Positions 50,120 to 59,501 of a stretch of DNA of 64,000 nucleotides are shown one piece after another. Both the position numbers and the translations under genes were made by a program. Source of the DNA: a bacterium (GTDB lineage: Bacteria; Elusimicrobiota; Elusimicrobia; UBA1565; UBA9628); NCBI GenBank assembly GCA_021782205.1, contig JAJXVH010000007.1, positions 1 to 64,000 of the forward strand, read 5' to 3'. Under the pieces are notes generated by a model. It made no database searches. It was not told the DNA's origin and saw only the letters and a program-made list of their open reading frames with translations. How positions within the stretch are numbered: the first letter of the stretch is position 1; every line of letters starts with the position of its first letter.

Positions 50120-52247
50120 CCCGCTCGACGCGCTGTTCGGCGACGGAGAGGAAGCCGGTGCCGGTGAGTTGTTCCGGGGCTATATCTCTCACGCGCTTTT
50201 ATTTTATCGTCAGGGAGCCGGAGTCGATTACCCCGAACTGCGCCGTCTCGGCCGCGAGTTGAGGCTAGGGTCCGGCGTGGCGACCGGCCGCGCGCTCGGC
50301 GAGGTGCCCGATCGTCCGGGCTGGCGTCTGGCCGCGCAGGCCTTGCGTCATTCAAGCGAGCAGGGTGCCCGTTCTCTTTTGACTCGCGCGATTTCACAGT
50401 CGCCGCGAGAGGCCGCGTTCCGTGTCTTGCGTGGTTTCGTGTCCGGAGAGCAGTCTTTGGGATCGCGTCGGCTCGGCGCGGCGTCCGAGGCGGATTTCAG
50501 GGCGGCGCTGGAACTGGATGGTGATCAGCTTTGGGCGCGCATGGGCCTGGGGATGGCGCTGGAGATGCGCCGACGCTACGTCCAGGCGATCGCGCAATTC
50601 GACGCCGCCGCGAGCCTGGCGCCCGAGTGGTCTTGGCCTTTGGTCTTTCGCGGGGTCTGCCTTTGGTATCTTGCGGAATTTCGGAGCGCGGTCGACGTCT
50701 TCGGGAAGGCCGCTCGCTTGGATCCGCGTGGAGAAATGCCGCTGCTATTTTCGGCCAGGGCGAGGGCGGATTTGCGAGACCGCAGGCTTGTCGGCGATCT
50801 TGACCGCGCCCTGCGGCTGGCGCCCGACTCGGGCTTCACGAAGTCGTGGCGCGGCCGTGCCATGTTCGTGCTCCGGCGCACTCCGGAAGCTCTTACCGAT
50901 CTTCGCGCGTCGATCCGGGCGCTCCCGGATTACGATCGAGGCTGGTCCTGGCTGGGGGTTTCGCTGGTCGAGAGCGGGCAGCCGCGTGAGGCCGTGGACT
51001 TGCTGATGAAGGCACGCGCGCTCAATCCGTACTATCCAACGACGCTCTATCCTCTCTCGGGTGCCTTGATGGCTTTGGGCCGATGGGGCGAGGCGTCTCG
51101 GATCATGCGCGAAGCTTCGGTGGTTGATCGCTCGGGAGTGTGGGTCGAACATCGCATCAGCATGTCGCATCCCAATCCGGCCGCGCTGCGCTCACGCCGG
51201 GATCTGGACCGTCTGTTGTCTCGGCGCCCGCGTTTGGGTTGGGCGTTGGCCTGGCGCGGACAGACCGAGCTCTTGCTTCAAAATTACTGGCGCGCGCTCG
51301 ATGACCTCTCGCAGGCGGCACGGCTCGACGCTCGCGATCCGTGGGCGCGGCTTTGGCGGGGGGAGACACTGCGGCGGCTTGGTTTGCGGCGCGAGGCGGC
51401 GCGAGACTTCGCCGCCGCCCTGCGCCTGGACTCCCGTCTGTCCTGGGCCCACGCCGGTCTGGGCGCGTGCCTGTTGGAAGACGGTCGTGCGCGCAGGGCG
51501 CTGGTGAGTTTGGAGCGCGCCCTGCGTCTTCAGCCGCGCTGCGGTCCTGCTCACGCATTGCGGGGCACGGCGCTCCTCGCCGTCGGCCGGCCTAACGAGG
51601 CGTCGGCGGCTTTCGCGGAGGCTTTGGAACTGCACCCGCAGGATCGCTGGGTCGCGCGACGTCTAGCCGAGACTCTGGCCTTGTGCGGCCAATGGAATTG
51701 CGCGTTGGAGGCGCTGGGCGTTCGCGGCTCTTCGGACGCCGATGCCGCCTTTGAATCCTTTCTCCTGAGCCGCGCGGGACGCGCGAAAGAGTCCGCACGC
51801 TCACTGCGCGAAGCCTTGCGACGCAATCCGGCCCAGCCTTTGGCGCTGTATCTGCGCGAGCGACAACGGATCGGGCGTCTTGCGTCCGCGCCGAACGCCC
51901 TGCGCCTATTGCGGGTTCAAGATCCCTTGGCGGCATTTTCCAAGGAAGTGTGCGTGCGCACGGCCCGCGGGGCGGGACGTGGCGCTTGCGCCGACGCGCT
52001 CCAACGTGGCGACCTGCAGGACGCCTGTAGGAGCCTGGAAGACGCTGATTCCGCTCGTGATGGAGCGCTACTGCGTTTGCGCGCCTGGTTGAAGCTATCA
52101 TGCGGGGATTGGCCGGGAGCCTTGGAAGACGCGGGGCGCGCCCTGGATTCGACCCTCGATCCGGAAGATTCCTCCGCGCGTCTTGTGCGCGACCGCGCGC
52201 TCGACGCCTTGCGCCGCCGACGATCCGGGCCTATACTGAGCCGATGA
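50103..52247 (+). CDS. TPR protein
   Basis: A 714-residue repeat protein started at TTG 50103 with GGTGGAG upstream and a 17-nt overlap. Repeats carry the Trp signature, for example WPLVFRGVCLWYLAEFRSAV, WSWLGVSLVESGQPREAVDL, ALAWRGQTELLLQNYWRALD and WARLWRGETLRRLGLRREAA. The atypical unit is GVWVEHRISMSHPNPAALRS. It differs from the three preceding paralogues in its N-terminus and lacks their C-terminal F-P-Y-L-L-N motif. It is coupled by ATGA to the halogenase-like gene, so the two products are likely to be made together and may interact. Confidence 0.82.
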   Translation: MTLRPDPLDALFGDGEEAGAGELFRGYISHALLFYRQGAGVDYPELRRLGRELRLGSGVATGRALGEVPDRPGWRLAAQALRHSSEQGARSLLTRAISQSPREAAFRVLRGFVSGEQSLGSRRLGAASEADFRAALELDGDQLWARMGLGMALEMRRRYVQAIAQFDAAASLAPEWSWPLVFRGVCLWYLAEFRSAVDVFGKAARLDPRGEMPLLFSARARADLRDRRLVGDLDRALRLAPDSGFTKSWRGRAMFVLRRTPEALTDLRASIRALPDYDRGWSWLGVSLVESGQPREAVDLLMKARALNPYYPTTLYPLSGALMALGRWGEASRIMREASVVDRSGVWVEHRISMSHPNPAALRSRRDLDRLLSRRPRLGWALAWRGQTELLLQNYWRALDDLSQAARLDARDPWARLWRGETLRRLGLRREAARDFAAALRLDSRLSWAHAGLGACLLEDGRARRALVSLERALRLQPRCGPAHALRGTALLAVGRPNEASAAFAEALELHPQDRWVARRLAETLALCGQWNCALEALGVRGSSDADAAFESFLLSRAGRAKESARSLREALRRNPAQPLALYLRERQRIGRLASAPNALRLLRVQDPLAAFSKEVCVRTARGAGRGACADALQRGDLQDACRSLEDADSARDGALLRLRAWLKLSCGDWPGALEDAGRALDSTLDPEDSSARLVRDRALDALRRRRSGPILSR

Positions 52248-54631
52248 CCATACGCCGCAAAAATGCCTCTCCGGTCGATGCGCCTTGGGACATGATCGTG
52301 GTCGGCGGCGGACCGGCGGGGAGCACCCTGGCGGGATTGGCGCGGCGTCATGATGCGTCGGCGCGAATATTGGTGTTGGAGAAAGATCCCTTTCCGCGGC
52401 ATCATGTGGGCGAGTCGCTTCTTCCAGGGTCGATCCCGGTGCTTAAAGAGCTGGGAGTTCACGAAAAAATTGACGCGGGCGGGTTTCCTCGAAAGATGGG
52501 CGTGATCTTTGTTTGGGGCGACGACCGCACACCATGGGACGCGGACTTCAATAATCTCAACGTTGAGATGCTTCGCAAGCACGGGCGGATGCTGGACGCG
52601 GAATTCTCCTGGCAGGTGCTGCGTTCTCGTTACGATCAAATTCTGCTCGATCATGCCGCTGAGCTCGGCGCCGAAGTCCGTTATGGTTGGAAAGCGGTCC
52701 GGGCGGTGGAGGAAAATGGGCGAGTCGTCGGCGTCGAAGTCGAAAGAGACGGGCGACGGGATGTCCTGCGCTGCGGCACTCTCGCCGACTGTTCGGGACA
52801 GTCGGGATTTCTGTCCGCGCAACGCGGCACGCGCGTATTCAACGAGGAACTGCGCAACGTCGCCGGTTACGCCTACTACAAGGGTGCGAAGTGGAAATAC
52901 GAAGTGTCGGGACATCCCGATAAGACTAAGATTTTCATCTGCTCGGTTCCCGAAGGGTGGTTCTGGTATATCCCTCTTGCTCCCGATGTCGTTTCAGTCG
53001 GACTCGTGTCCAAGGCGTCTTACGTGAAAAATAATCCGCGCGGGCATGACTACCGGCAATTCTTTTTGGACGCGCTGTCGCGGTGTTCGGAGATCGCACC
53101 CCTGTTACGCGACGCCCGTCTCTTGGATGATGTCGATCCGAACGTTCCCGGTAAGGATTTCTTTTCCGCGTCGGACTGGTCCTATCTCAATGAGCGGTCC
53201 TGTGGGGAGGGCTGGCTGGCGGCGGGAGATGCGGCGTTCTTTCTCGACCCGCTGCTCTCTTCGGGCGTGATGATGGCGCATCTGTCCGGACATCGCGCGG
53301 CCTATACCTGGTTGACCGCGCGGCGCGAAGACGACGCGGAGATTCGCTCCCTGTTGTGGTCGGATTACGACCGCTTCTGCAAGGAAGTCGCCGGCGCGTT
53401 TATGGCCCTGGTGCGCTTCTGGTACCGTCACGATCCGAATGCGCGCGCCTGGTGGTCCGAAGCGCGCGCCGCGTTGGGCGCGCGAACGCCGCTGGATTTG
53501 GACGACAAGACCGCTTTTGTCGCCGTGGCGGCAGGACTGACGTATTATTTTGAACGTGCTTATACGTCTCAGAATCTTTTGTTCGGCTCCAGCGGCGCCG
53601 AGCATAGCTGGCAATGGGAAGGCACTAAACTTGAACTAAAAAACTGGACGCGGCAGATTCTGGCGATCGTCGAGACAGGCTTCTTGAAGGCCGATCCCAT
53701 TCGTGATGACAATCTCCGCCGCGCGGAGACCGAGGCCGCGCGCGAGCGCCTCTCCGACGCGTGGATACCCCGCGTGACGCGGCGCATCGAGGAGGAAACC
53801 ACGTTCCTGCCGTTGTCGGCGGATGGCCGGCTGCATCCGGCGCGGCGCTATCGCGTGGTGAAGGCCGAAGGGTTGGACGCGGGTGACGACGCGGTAAATC
53901 CTAAGCGCATCCTGCCGCGATCCTACGCGCGGGCGCTATCGTTGGTCGACGGACGAAGATCGATCGGGGAGATTCGGGAAGAACTTTCGCGGACGTCGGC
54001 TTTGCCGCGGGATATTCTGGACGCCCAGGTGTTTCGCCTGCTGAAGGATTTGGCCGTGCTGGGGGCTGTCGAATGGGAAACGAAGCCAGGCGCTCCCGTC
54101 GGGTTTGTGCGCGCCACAGCCGAGGGTGCCTGGGCGCATTTTCGTCGGGGCGAAGAACTGTTGCGCGCGGGGGACCCCTCGGCCGCCCGGCAGTATTTGG
54201 ATCGGGCTATTTCCGCCGGTGCTCCGGGGCCATGGGCCTATGCCCTCAGAGGCGAGGCTCTTCGCCATCTCCAAAACCCACGTGAGGCGGGACTGGACTT
54301 AGATGAGGCGCTGCGGTTATGCGAATGCGCGACCACCGGGAGCGGGGGCTCGCGTTTGGACGCGTTGCGCGGCCGTTTTGAGGATTCCGTCGAGCGCGCG
54401 ATGATGGAAGACCGCATTCGTCTTTTGCGCGCGAAGCTACGTCTCTCTTCGGGCAACGCGGCTGGAGCGCGTGAAGACGCCGACGCGGCTCTTCGCGCCA
54501 ATCCGCGCCAGTCCGAGGCCCTTGTCGTGCGCGCTCGGGCTGAGATGCTGCTAGGCCGCCTGTCCCAGGCGAAAGAAGATCTCATGGCGGCATTGGCCAT
54601 CGAATCCTCTGGCCTTCGCCACCAAGGCTGA
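52244..54631 (+). CDS. Flavin-dependent halogenase-like enzyme with PqqD-like and TPR domains
   Basis: A 795-residue fusion. Residues 20-26 are VGGGPAG (FAD site), HVGESLLPGSIPVLKELG follows at 54-71, and GFPRKMGVIFVWG contains the candidate Lys84. The halogenase WxWxIP appears as W239-F-W-Y-I-P244, and GDAAFFLDPLLSSG is the second flavin motif. Around residues 540-615 there is a PqqD-like winged helix: LSLVDGRRSIGEIREELS, then DILDAQVFRLLKDLAVLGAV. The last 160 residues are TPR units (GAPGPWAYALRGEALRHLQN). The start at ATG 52244 overlaps the previous stop. It is paralogous to the enzyme at 41376 but has gained the TPR tail, which could attach it to the TPR scaffolds. Confidence 0.8.
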   Translation: MTIRRKNASPVDAPWDMIVVGGGPAGSTLAGLARRHDASARILVLEKDPFPRHHVGESLLPGSIPVLKELGVHEKIDAGGFPRKMGVIFVWGDDRTPWDADFNNLNVEMLRKHGRMLDAEFSWQVLRSRYDQILLDHAAELGAEVRYGWKAVRAVEENGRVVGVEVERDGRRDVLRCGTLADCSGQSGFLSAQRGTRVFNEELRNVAGYAYYKGAKWKYEVSGHPDKTKIFICSVPEGWFWYIPLAPDVVSVGLVSKASYVKNNPRGHDYRQFFLDALSRCSEIAPLLRDARLLDDVDPNVPGKDFFSASDWSYLNERSCGEGWLAAGDAAFFLDPLLSSGVMMAHLSGHRAAYTWLTARREDDAEIRSLLWSDYDRFCKEVAGAFMALVRFWYRHDPNARAWWSEARAALGARTPLDLDDKTAFVAVAAGLTYYFERAYTSQNLLFGSSGAEHSWQWEGTKLELKNWTRQILAIVETGFLKADPIRDDNLRRAETEAARERLSDAWIPRVTRRIEEETTFLPLSADGRLHPARRYRVVKAEGLDAGDDAVNPKRILPRSYARALSLVDGRRSIGEIREELSRTSALPRDILDAQVFRLLKDLAVLGAVEWETKPGAPVGFVRATAEGAWAHFRRGEELLRAGDPSAARQYLDRAISAGAPGPWAYALRGEALRHLQNPREAGLDLDEALRLCECATTGSGGSRLDALRGRFEDSVERAMMEDRIRLLRAKLRLSSGNAAGAREDADAALRANPRQSEALVVRARAEMLLGRLSQAKEDLMAALAIESSGLRHQG

Positions 54632-54637
54632 AGATCC

Positions 54638-54790
54638 ATGGATGAGTCCTTTCAATTCATCCCGCCGTTGCGGACGCGGTCCGTGGATAGGCGGGCACGC
54701 GCCGCGCCCCACGGCAATCCTGGATGTGTTGGCCGGCCTGGATCGACCCGGATAAAATTAAACCGAGCTTGGATCCGGTGTCTTCAATGA
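54638..54790 (+). CDS. Possible small peptide gene (50 residues)
   Basis: A short open frame beginning MDESFQFIPPLRTRSVDRRA and rich in Arg, Pro and Gly. It starts 6 nt after the halogenase-TPR stop. Its TGA overlaps the ATG of the giant TPR gene (ATGA), the coupling seen throughout the cluster. Against it: the ribosome binding site is weak, codon bias fades in the second half, and a promoter-like sequence (54729-54758) lies inside it. It could be a precursor peptide or simply a spacer. Confidence 0.28.
   Translation: MDESFQFIPPLRTRSVDRRARAAPHGNPGCVGRPGSTRIKLNRAWIRCLQ
54729..54758 (+). promoter_or_regulatory. Candidate promoter for the giant TPR gene
   Basis: TTGGCC at 54729-54734 (four of six) and TAAAAT at 54753-54758 (five of six) with an 18-nt spacer, in the only sizeable gap of the second TPR cluster. 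It would place a transcription start about 20 nt before the ATG at 54787. Confidence 0.42.
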
Positions 54791-57700
54791 TCACACGAAA
54801 CGCCAGAGGCGCTCCATATCATGACGCATGTCAATCTCGCGACGTGCTGCGCCGAACGCGGGCCGACGACGTCGTCGCCATTTGGGAGTCTCTCTTCCTC
54901 TCGCGTTCTTCCCGCTTCATCTACCGGCGGCACTGCGCCATAAATCAGGAGTTCTATGAGCGCGCCCTTCAGGCTGCGCAGGATAGCGGCGCGTCGGACA
55001 CGCTTCTACAGGCGCGTCTTTTGCGCCTTTTGGGACGGAATCAAGAGGCCGCGGCTTCTTTCGACCTAGCCACAGAGACGGCTCCGGATTGCGCCGAAGC
55101 CTGGGCCTGGCGCTGGGAACTTGAATTTTCGGCGACCGATAAAAAGCGCTCATTCGAAGGAATCGATCGAGCGCGCGCCCTCGAACCCAGACATGCGCTT
55201 TGGGCGGCCCTGCGCGGCATTGGTCAGTCCATCGACATTCTCAGCGGCCGCCGCGGCGAGACGGTCGGTGACCGGCGTTCGGCTTATCGAGATCTGGAGG
55301 AAGCGCTGTCATTGGAGCGCGATTGCACGCTCGCTCTGGTTGCTGTCGGGCTGCTTGATCTCAAAACATCTCGGATACGCGAAGCACTGTCCTCGTTCCA
55401 AAGAGCGGCCGCGCTGGCACCGAACGCCTCGTTCATTCTGAATAGAACGGCGGAATGTCATCTTGCTCTGGGCGAACGAGAAGAATTCGTCGCCGCCGCC
55501 GAAAACGCCATGTTGATCGACGAGGATCTTGGTTATTTCCAGCAAGCCCTGAATGTCGAAGTCCCGAAGCAAACTTTGCCGTCCCTGCTGCAGTACACGA
55601 ATCGGCATTTACTTCGTCACCCGAAGGACTATTGGATGTATGTGCTCCGCGGTGACCTCAAGCGCGCGCCGCTGATCAATGATCCACTGGGAGGGTTGCA
55701 AGACCTCGAAAAGGCGGTGGAGTTGAATCCCGAGTGCTCCTATGCCTGGGCGTACCTTGCCCGCGCGCGGCAGACGCACGCCGGCATCATGGCCGCGATT
55801 GCCGCGGCGGATCGCGCCATAGCCTTGAGTCCGCGGTGCGGTTGGCATAGAATCTGGCGCGGTGAAATCCGGCGCCGCCTCGGAGACTTATCCGGAGCCC
55901 TTTCGGATATTGGCGAGGGACTTGCGCTGGACCGTGATTATGAACTGGGCTACTCATGGCGCGGCGGAGTCCTGCGCTCGTTGGGCCGCGCGTCGGAGGC
56001 AGTGGATGACCTCCGGCTCTCGGAGCGCCTGAACCCAACCCACGCATGGACCGTTCAGGAAAAGGCGCTGACGCTACGCGCGCTAGGCCACACGCAAGAA
56101 GCACTCGCGGCGCATGACCATGCCCGGAGGCTTGATTCTAAGTTTGTCTGGTGTGCGAATCCGGCGAAGGGGAGTGAAGCGATTTCCGAACTCGATCACG
56201 TTATAAGCCGCGATGACCGGAACGCCAGCGCCTGGGCCTGGCGCGCCCACACGAATCTGCTTCTACGCAATCATGATGATGCACTGAGCGACGCGACGCG
56301 TGCGCTCGACATCGACAATAAATCGACGCTGGCATTGACGGTGCGTGGGCGTGCGCGCCGCGAACTGGGGAGGCGACGCGCTGCCCTGGCGGATTTTCAG
56401 AGAGCGTTGAAGATCGATCCTCGCGACTCGGTCGTGCGGTCTTGGTCGGGTAAACTGTTGTTTGAATTGGGCAAGCCGCGCGCCGCACTCAAAGAATTGC
56501 GTCGCGCGGCCGATTCGGATCGAAAAACGGCGAGCATTTATTTGTGGCAGGGGGAGGCGGCCGAGGCGCTGGGCTTGTGGAACGAAGCCGAGAATTCATA
56601 CGCGCAGGCCCTGTCGATCGACCGGCGCTATCTCGACGCCTTACTTTCCACCGTGCGTCTGCGCGTGCGTCGATCGGACGGGCCAGGCGCCATTCGCACG
56701 TTGCTGCAGGCGGCGCGCCTTGCTCCCAGGCATCCCAAGGTGCGAATAGCCTGCGGCCTGGTTTTGGATTTAAATGGTTTTCCTGCGGATGCGCGGCGGC
56801 AGTATCGAATGGCGTTTTCTGAGGGCGTACGTCTTTCCGTGGAGGAACGAACTCTGCTCCGCGGGAAACTGGATCGTCACCTGCCCGCGTCGCGCCTTGT
56901 CGTCTTGCGTCTCCTGACGTTGGCCGCGCATGCGTCGCGAAGCGCCCGTCACGAGGAGGCCCTCGCCCTTGCCGGCGACGCGCTTCGGGTCGACCCGATG
57001 AACGTGGACGCGCTCCAGCGCCGGGTCGAGGCGAACAGATGCTTGAATCGCTTCGGCCCCATGCTCCGGGATCTAAACCGTCTTGTCGCATTAAATTCGA
57101 GAGATCCCCTCTCGTTATTGTTGCGCTCACGCGGTCGAAGAAATGCCTCCCAATTTTCCGGCGCGTTGCGTGATGCGCGTCTCGCATTGGCGGTCATGTC
57201 AGCGAATTCCCCGGAGGCGTGGGTCGCCTGCGCGGAGGCCTTGAGAAATCTTGGACGAGAAATGGAATCCGTAAATGCGGCGTCCGGCGCGATTCGTCTC
57301 AGGCCCAACTGGAGTTGGGCTTATGTCGTCCGAGGCAAGGCGTTTCGTCAATCGGGCAGGATTGCCTTGGCACGGGCGGATTTTGAGGCGGCGATTCGGT
57401 TGGATCCCGAGGACGCCAAGGCGCGTGGATGGCTGGCGGAAACGCTCAGAAAGGACGGCCGTATCGACGCCGCGGCGCGAATGGTTCGCGCGGCCGAAAA
57501 GCGGATGCCTGATTGCGCCTGGATCGTGGCGCTCGAGTCCGAAATCGACCGCGAGCGCGGCCGCTATTATTCGGCGCTTCGGCGCATCCGCCATGCGGTA
57601 CGTTTGGATCCCCATGCGTGCTGTGCTCACGATTTCCTCGGCGATGATCCACCGCATGCAAAGCATGATGCCGCTTTTGCCTGGATATACGCTTTGCGCG

Positions 57701-58113
57701 GTGAAACGCATCGACAAGAGAAACGATGGGATAGGGCTCAGTCGGATTTGGAGTGGGCACTCCATCTTGATCCCGGGTGTTTTTGGGCGCGGGCATGGCT
57801 GGGGGAGTTGCTGTTGGCACGCGGAAACTCCAAGCAGGCCGCGCGGGAATTGCGCCGCGCGTTGCGGCTCGTGCCCTCGTTCGCGGACGGCTGGGTCTGG
57901 CTTGGCCGGGCGCTTTTGGAAGGCAATTATCGTAAACCGGCCCTGGCGGCTTTCGAGCGGGCGTCGCACGTCGAGCCGAAGAATCCGTGGGCTCTCATTG
58001 GGCGCGGAACCGCCGCTCAAAGCCTTGGCCAAGCGCGGCAGTCCGAACGGCTCTTCCGGCGCGCGCAAACGCTGGCTCCGACGCTGTTCGCCTCCGCGAG
58101 GAGCAACACGTGA
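54787..58113 (+). CDS. Giant TPR protein
   Basis: A 1108-residue protein made almost entirely of TPR-type repeats, probably more than 25. Examples are AWAWRWELEFSATDKKRSFE, YSWRGGVLRSLGRASEAVDD, AWAWRAHTNLLLRNHDDALS, WAYVVRGKAFRQSGRIALAR and WARAWLGELLLARGNSKQAA. The atypical unit is DSKFVWCANPAKGSEAISEL. There is no signal peptide and no catalytic domain. I prefer ATG 54787, which follows a promoter-like sequence and overlaps the small frame's stop; ATG 54724 is in frame but has no ribosome binding site. Base composition is slightly less GC-rich than in the TPR genes upstream. It is coupled by GTGA to the membrane peptidase-like gene. Confidence 0.83.
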   Translation: MITRNARGAPYHDACQSRDVLRRTRADDVVAIWESLFLSRSSRFIYRRHCAINQEFYERALQAAQDSGASDTLLQARLLRLLGRNQEAAASFDLATETAPDCAEAWAWRWELEFSATDKKRSFEGIDRARALEPRHALWAALRGIGQSIDILSGRRGETVGDRRSAYRDLEEALSLERDCTLALVAVGLLDLKTSRIREALSSFQRAAALAPNASFILNRTAECHLALGEREEFVAAAENAMLIDEDLGYFQQALNVEVPKQTLPSLLQYTNRHLLRHPKDYWMYVLRGDLKRAPLINDPLGGLQDLEKAVELNPECSYAWAYLARARQTHAGIMAAIAAADRAIALSPRCGWHRIWRGEIRRRLGDLSGALSDIGEGLALDRDYELGYSWRGGVLRSLGRASEAVDDLRLSERLNPTHAWTVQEKALTLRALGHTQEALAAHDHARRLDSKFVWCANPAKGSEAISELDHVISRDDRNASAWAWRAHTNLLLRNHDDALSDATRALDIDNKSTLALTVRGRARRELGRRRAALADFQRALKIDPRDSVVRSWSGKLLFELGKPRAALKELRRAADSDRKTASIYLWQGEAAEALGLWNEAENSYAQALSIDRRYLDALLSTVRLRVRRSDGPGAIRTLLQAARLAPRHPKVRIACGLVLDLNGFPADARRQYRMAFSEGVRLSVEERTLLRGKLDRHLPASRLVVLRLLTLAAHASRSARHEEALALAGDALRVDPMNVDALQRRVEANRCLNRFGPMLRDLNRLVALNSRDPLSLLLRSRGRRNASQFSGALRDARLALAVMSANSPEAWVACAEALRNLGREMESVNAASGAIRLRPNWSWAYVVRGKAFRQSGRIALARADFEAAIRLDPEDAKARGWLAETLRKDGRIDAAARMVRAAEKRMPDCAWIVALESEIDRERGRYYSALRRIRHAVRLDPHACCAHDFLGDDPPHAKHDAAFAWIYALRGETHRQEKRWDRAQSDLEWALHLDPGCFWARAWLGELLLARGNSKQAARELRRALRLVPSFADGWVWLGRALLEGNYRKPALAAFERASHVEPKNPWALIGRGTAAQSLGQARQSERLFRRAQTLAPTLFASARSNT

Positions 58114-59501
58114 AATTCGTTCTGCCCACGGTGAGGCTCGTCGCTGCGGTGGCCTATATATTCCTTTGGGCGGCGATAGGGTGGAGCGATTTCCGTTTCA
58201 AGAAAATAAAAACCCGGTCGATTTTTTATGGCACGCTTGGTGCGCTAGCGGGCTATGCGCTTCTGGCCTCCACCACGTGGTTCGGTCAGCACGGGATCGG
58301 CAGCCATTACTTGCAGGCTCATTACTACTTTGCGGCGGCGCAGAATGCCTTGATCTGCGCGCTGACCGCACTGGCGTTATGGTTTCTGGGCGTGTGGCCG
58401 GCCGGCGACGCGAAGCTCTTTATCCTGCTGGGCGTGCTTTATCCGCTGACCACCTTTTCGGACCCGAGCGATTTCCACCGCCTCTTTTTCTCCGCATTGG
58501 TGAATGCGTTCCTCCCGGCCAGCGTTTATGTGTTCATCCAGGCTGGAAAGCATGCCTTGGAAACGCGTCTTTTCCACCGGCGCCATTTTCTGGTGCAACT
58601 CGGCTGGCGTAAGGAGTTTTCTTTTCTTTTAAACGGAATGCGCGCGGGATTTTCTAGGTTATGGCTTCGTCGCAAGAGGGTTCTCGTAACGATTCGCAAG
58701 GACATTCGCCACCCGCGGGCTGTGGCTGAAGCGAGCGCGAAAGCCGTCGCCGGTCTTTTGATGATGTCGACCGTTTCGTATTACGCGGCCAGCCTTTTCA
58801 CCTCACCTGTGCTCTATACCGCGTTATGGGCGGGTGCCTACTACGCATGGGCGAAGATCCCGTCGGCGGATCTGCGGCGGATGATCTCGTGGTGCGTCGC
58901 GATCGCGGTCGTTGTTCTGCTGCTGCACCATCCGCCTCAGGATATTTCCCGTTTGGTCCGGATCTTCGAGAACTTCGCTCTTTTTAGCCTGTTTTTCTAT
59001 CTCTCTTCGGGTTGGGGTATAAAAATTCTCTCCGAGGATGCTAACACGGCGTATTTGCTGGCGTTCGTCGTGCCATTTGCCGGGATGCTCTTAGGCTTGA
59101 TGGCATTTCTGCTGGGGTTTGCGCGCGCGGCGGGAGCGCAGACGCTTCTCATGATTGCCGCGATGGGCGGATTTCTCGGACTGAATCTGGCGCTGGTTCG
59201 CCTCTGGGACCATGAGGTGACGCCGCTCCATTTTGACTATGTGACGGTCAACGTCCTGCTGGCGCCCGAATTCATCAGAAAACTGCGCGCGGATGAGAGT
59301 TTCTTTAACGAACACTTTTCACGGCTTTATCCCGACGGCCTGACTAGCGAGCAGGTGTCCGCGCTCAAGGAGTGGTGCGCTCGCCATGGAGTCGAAAGGA
59401 TCCAGCTCACGCCGACGATTTCTTTCGCTTCCTGGATATTTGTCGGCTTTTTTGCGACTTGGCTGTTGGGGGGGATGAATTATTTCGATCTGTTGCGCTA
59501 A
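58110..59501 (+). CDS. Polytopic membrane protein with prepilin-peptidase (A24)-like N-terminal half
   Basis: A 463-residue protein, GTG start. About twelve hydrophobic segments are visible. The first two A24 landmarks are present: an Asp just after the first span (GWSDFRFKKIKTRSI) and a second in WPAGDAKLFILLGVLYP, close to the family G-x-G-D-x-K-L. In the second motif the first Gly is Pro. A24 enzymes cut leader peptides at the membrane (prepilin peptidase, CpaA/TadV). The C-terminal half (residues about 210-463) is an extra membrane region not found in ordinary A24 enzymes. It is the only membrane protein in the second TPR cluster and might process or export a product. Its 3' end overlaps the convergent methylase gene by 95 nt. 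Confidence 0.62.
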   Translation: MKFVLPTVRLVAAVAYIFLWAAIGWSDFRFKKIKTRSIFYGTLGALAGYALLASTTWFGQHGIGSHYLQAHYYFAAAQNALICALTALALWFLGVWPAGDAKLFILLGVLYPLTTFSDPSDFHRLFFSALVNAFLPASVYVFIQAGKHALETRLFHRRHFLVQLGWRKEFSFLLNGMRAGFSRLWLRRKRVLVTIRKDIRHPRAVAEASAKAVAGLLMMSTVSYYAASLFTSPVLYTALWAGAYYAWAKIPSADLRRMISWCVAIAVVVLLLHHPPQDISRLVRIFENFALFSLFFYLSSGWGIKILSEDANTAYLLAFVVPFAGMLLGLMAFLLGFARAAGAQTLLMIAAMGGFLGLNLALVRLWDHEVTPLHFDYVTVNVLLAPEFIRKLRADESFFNEHFSRLYPDGLTSEQVSALKEWCARHGVERIQLTPTISFASWIFVGFFATWLLGGMNYFDLLR

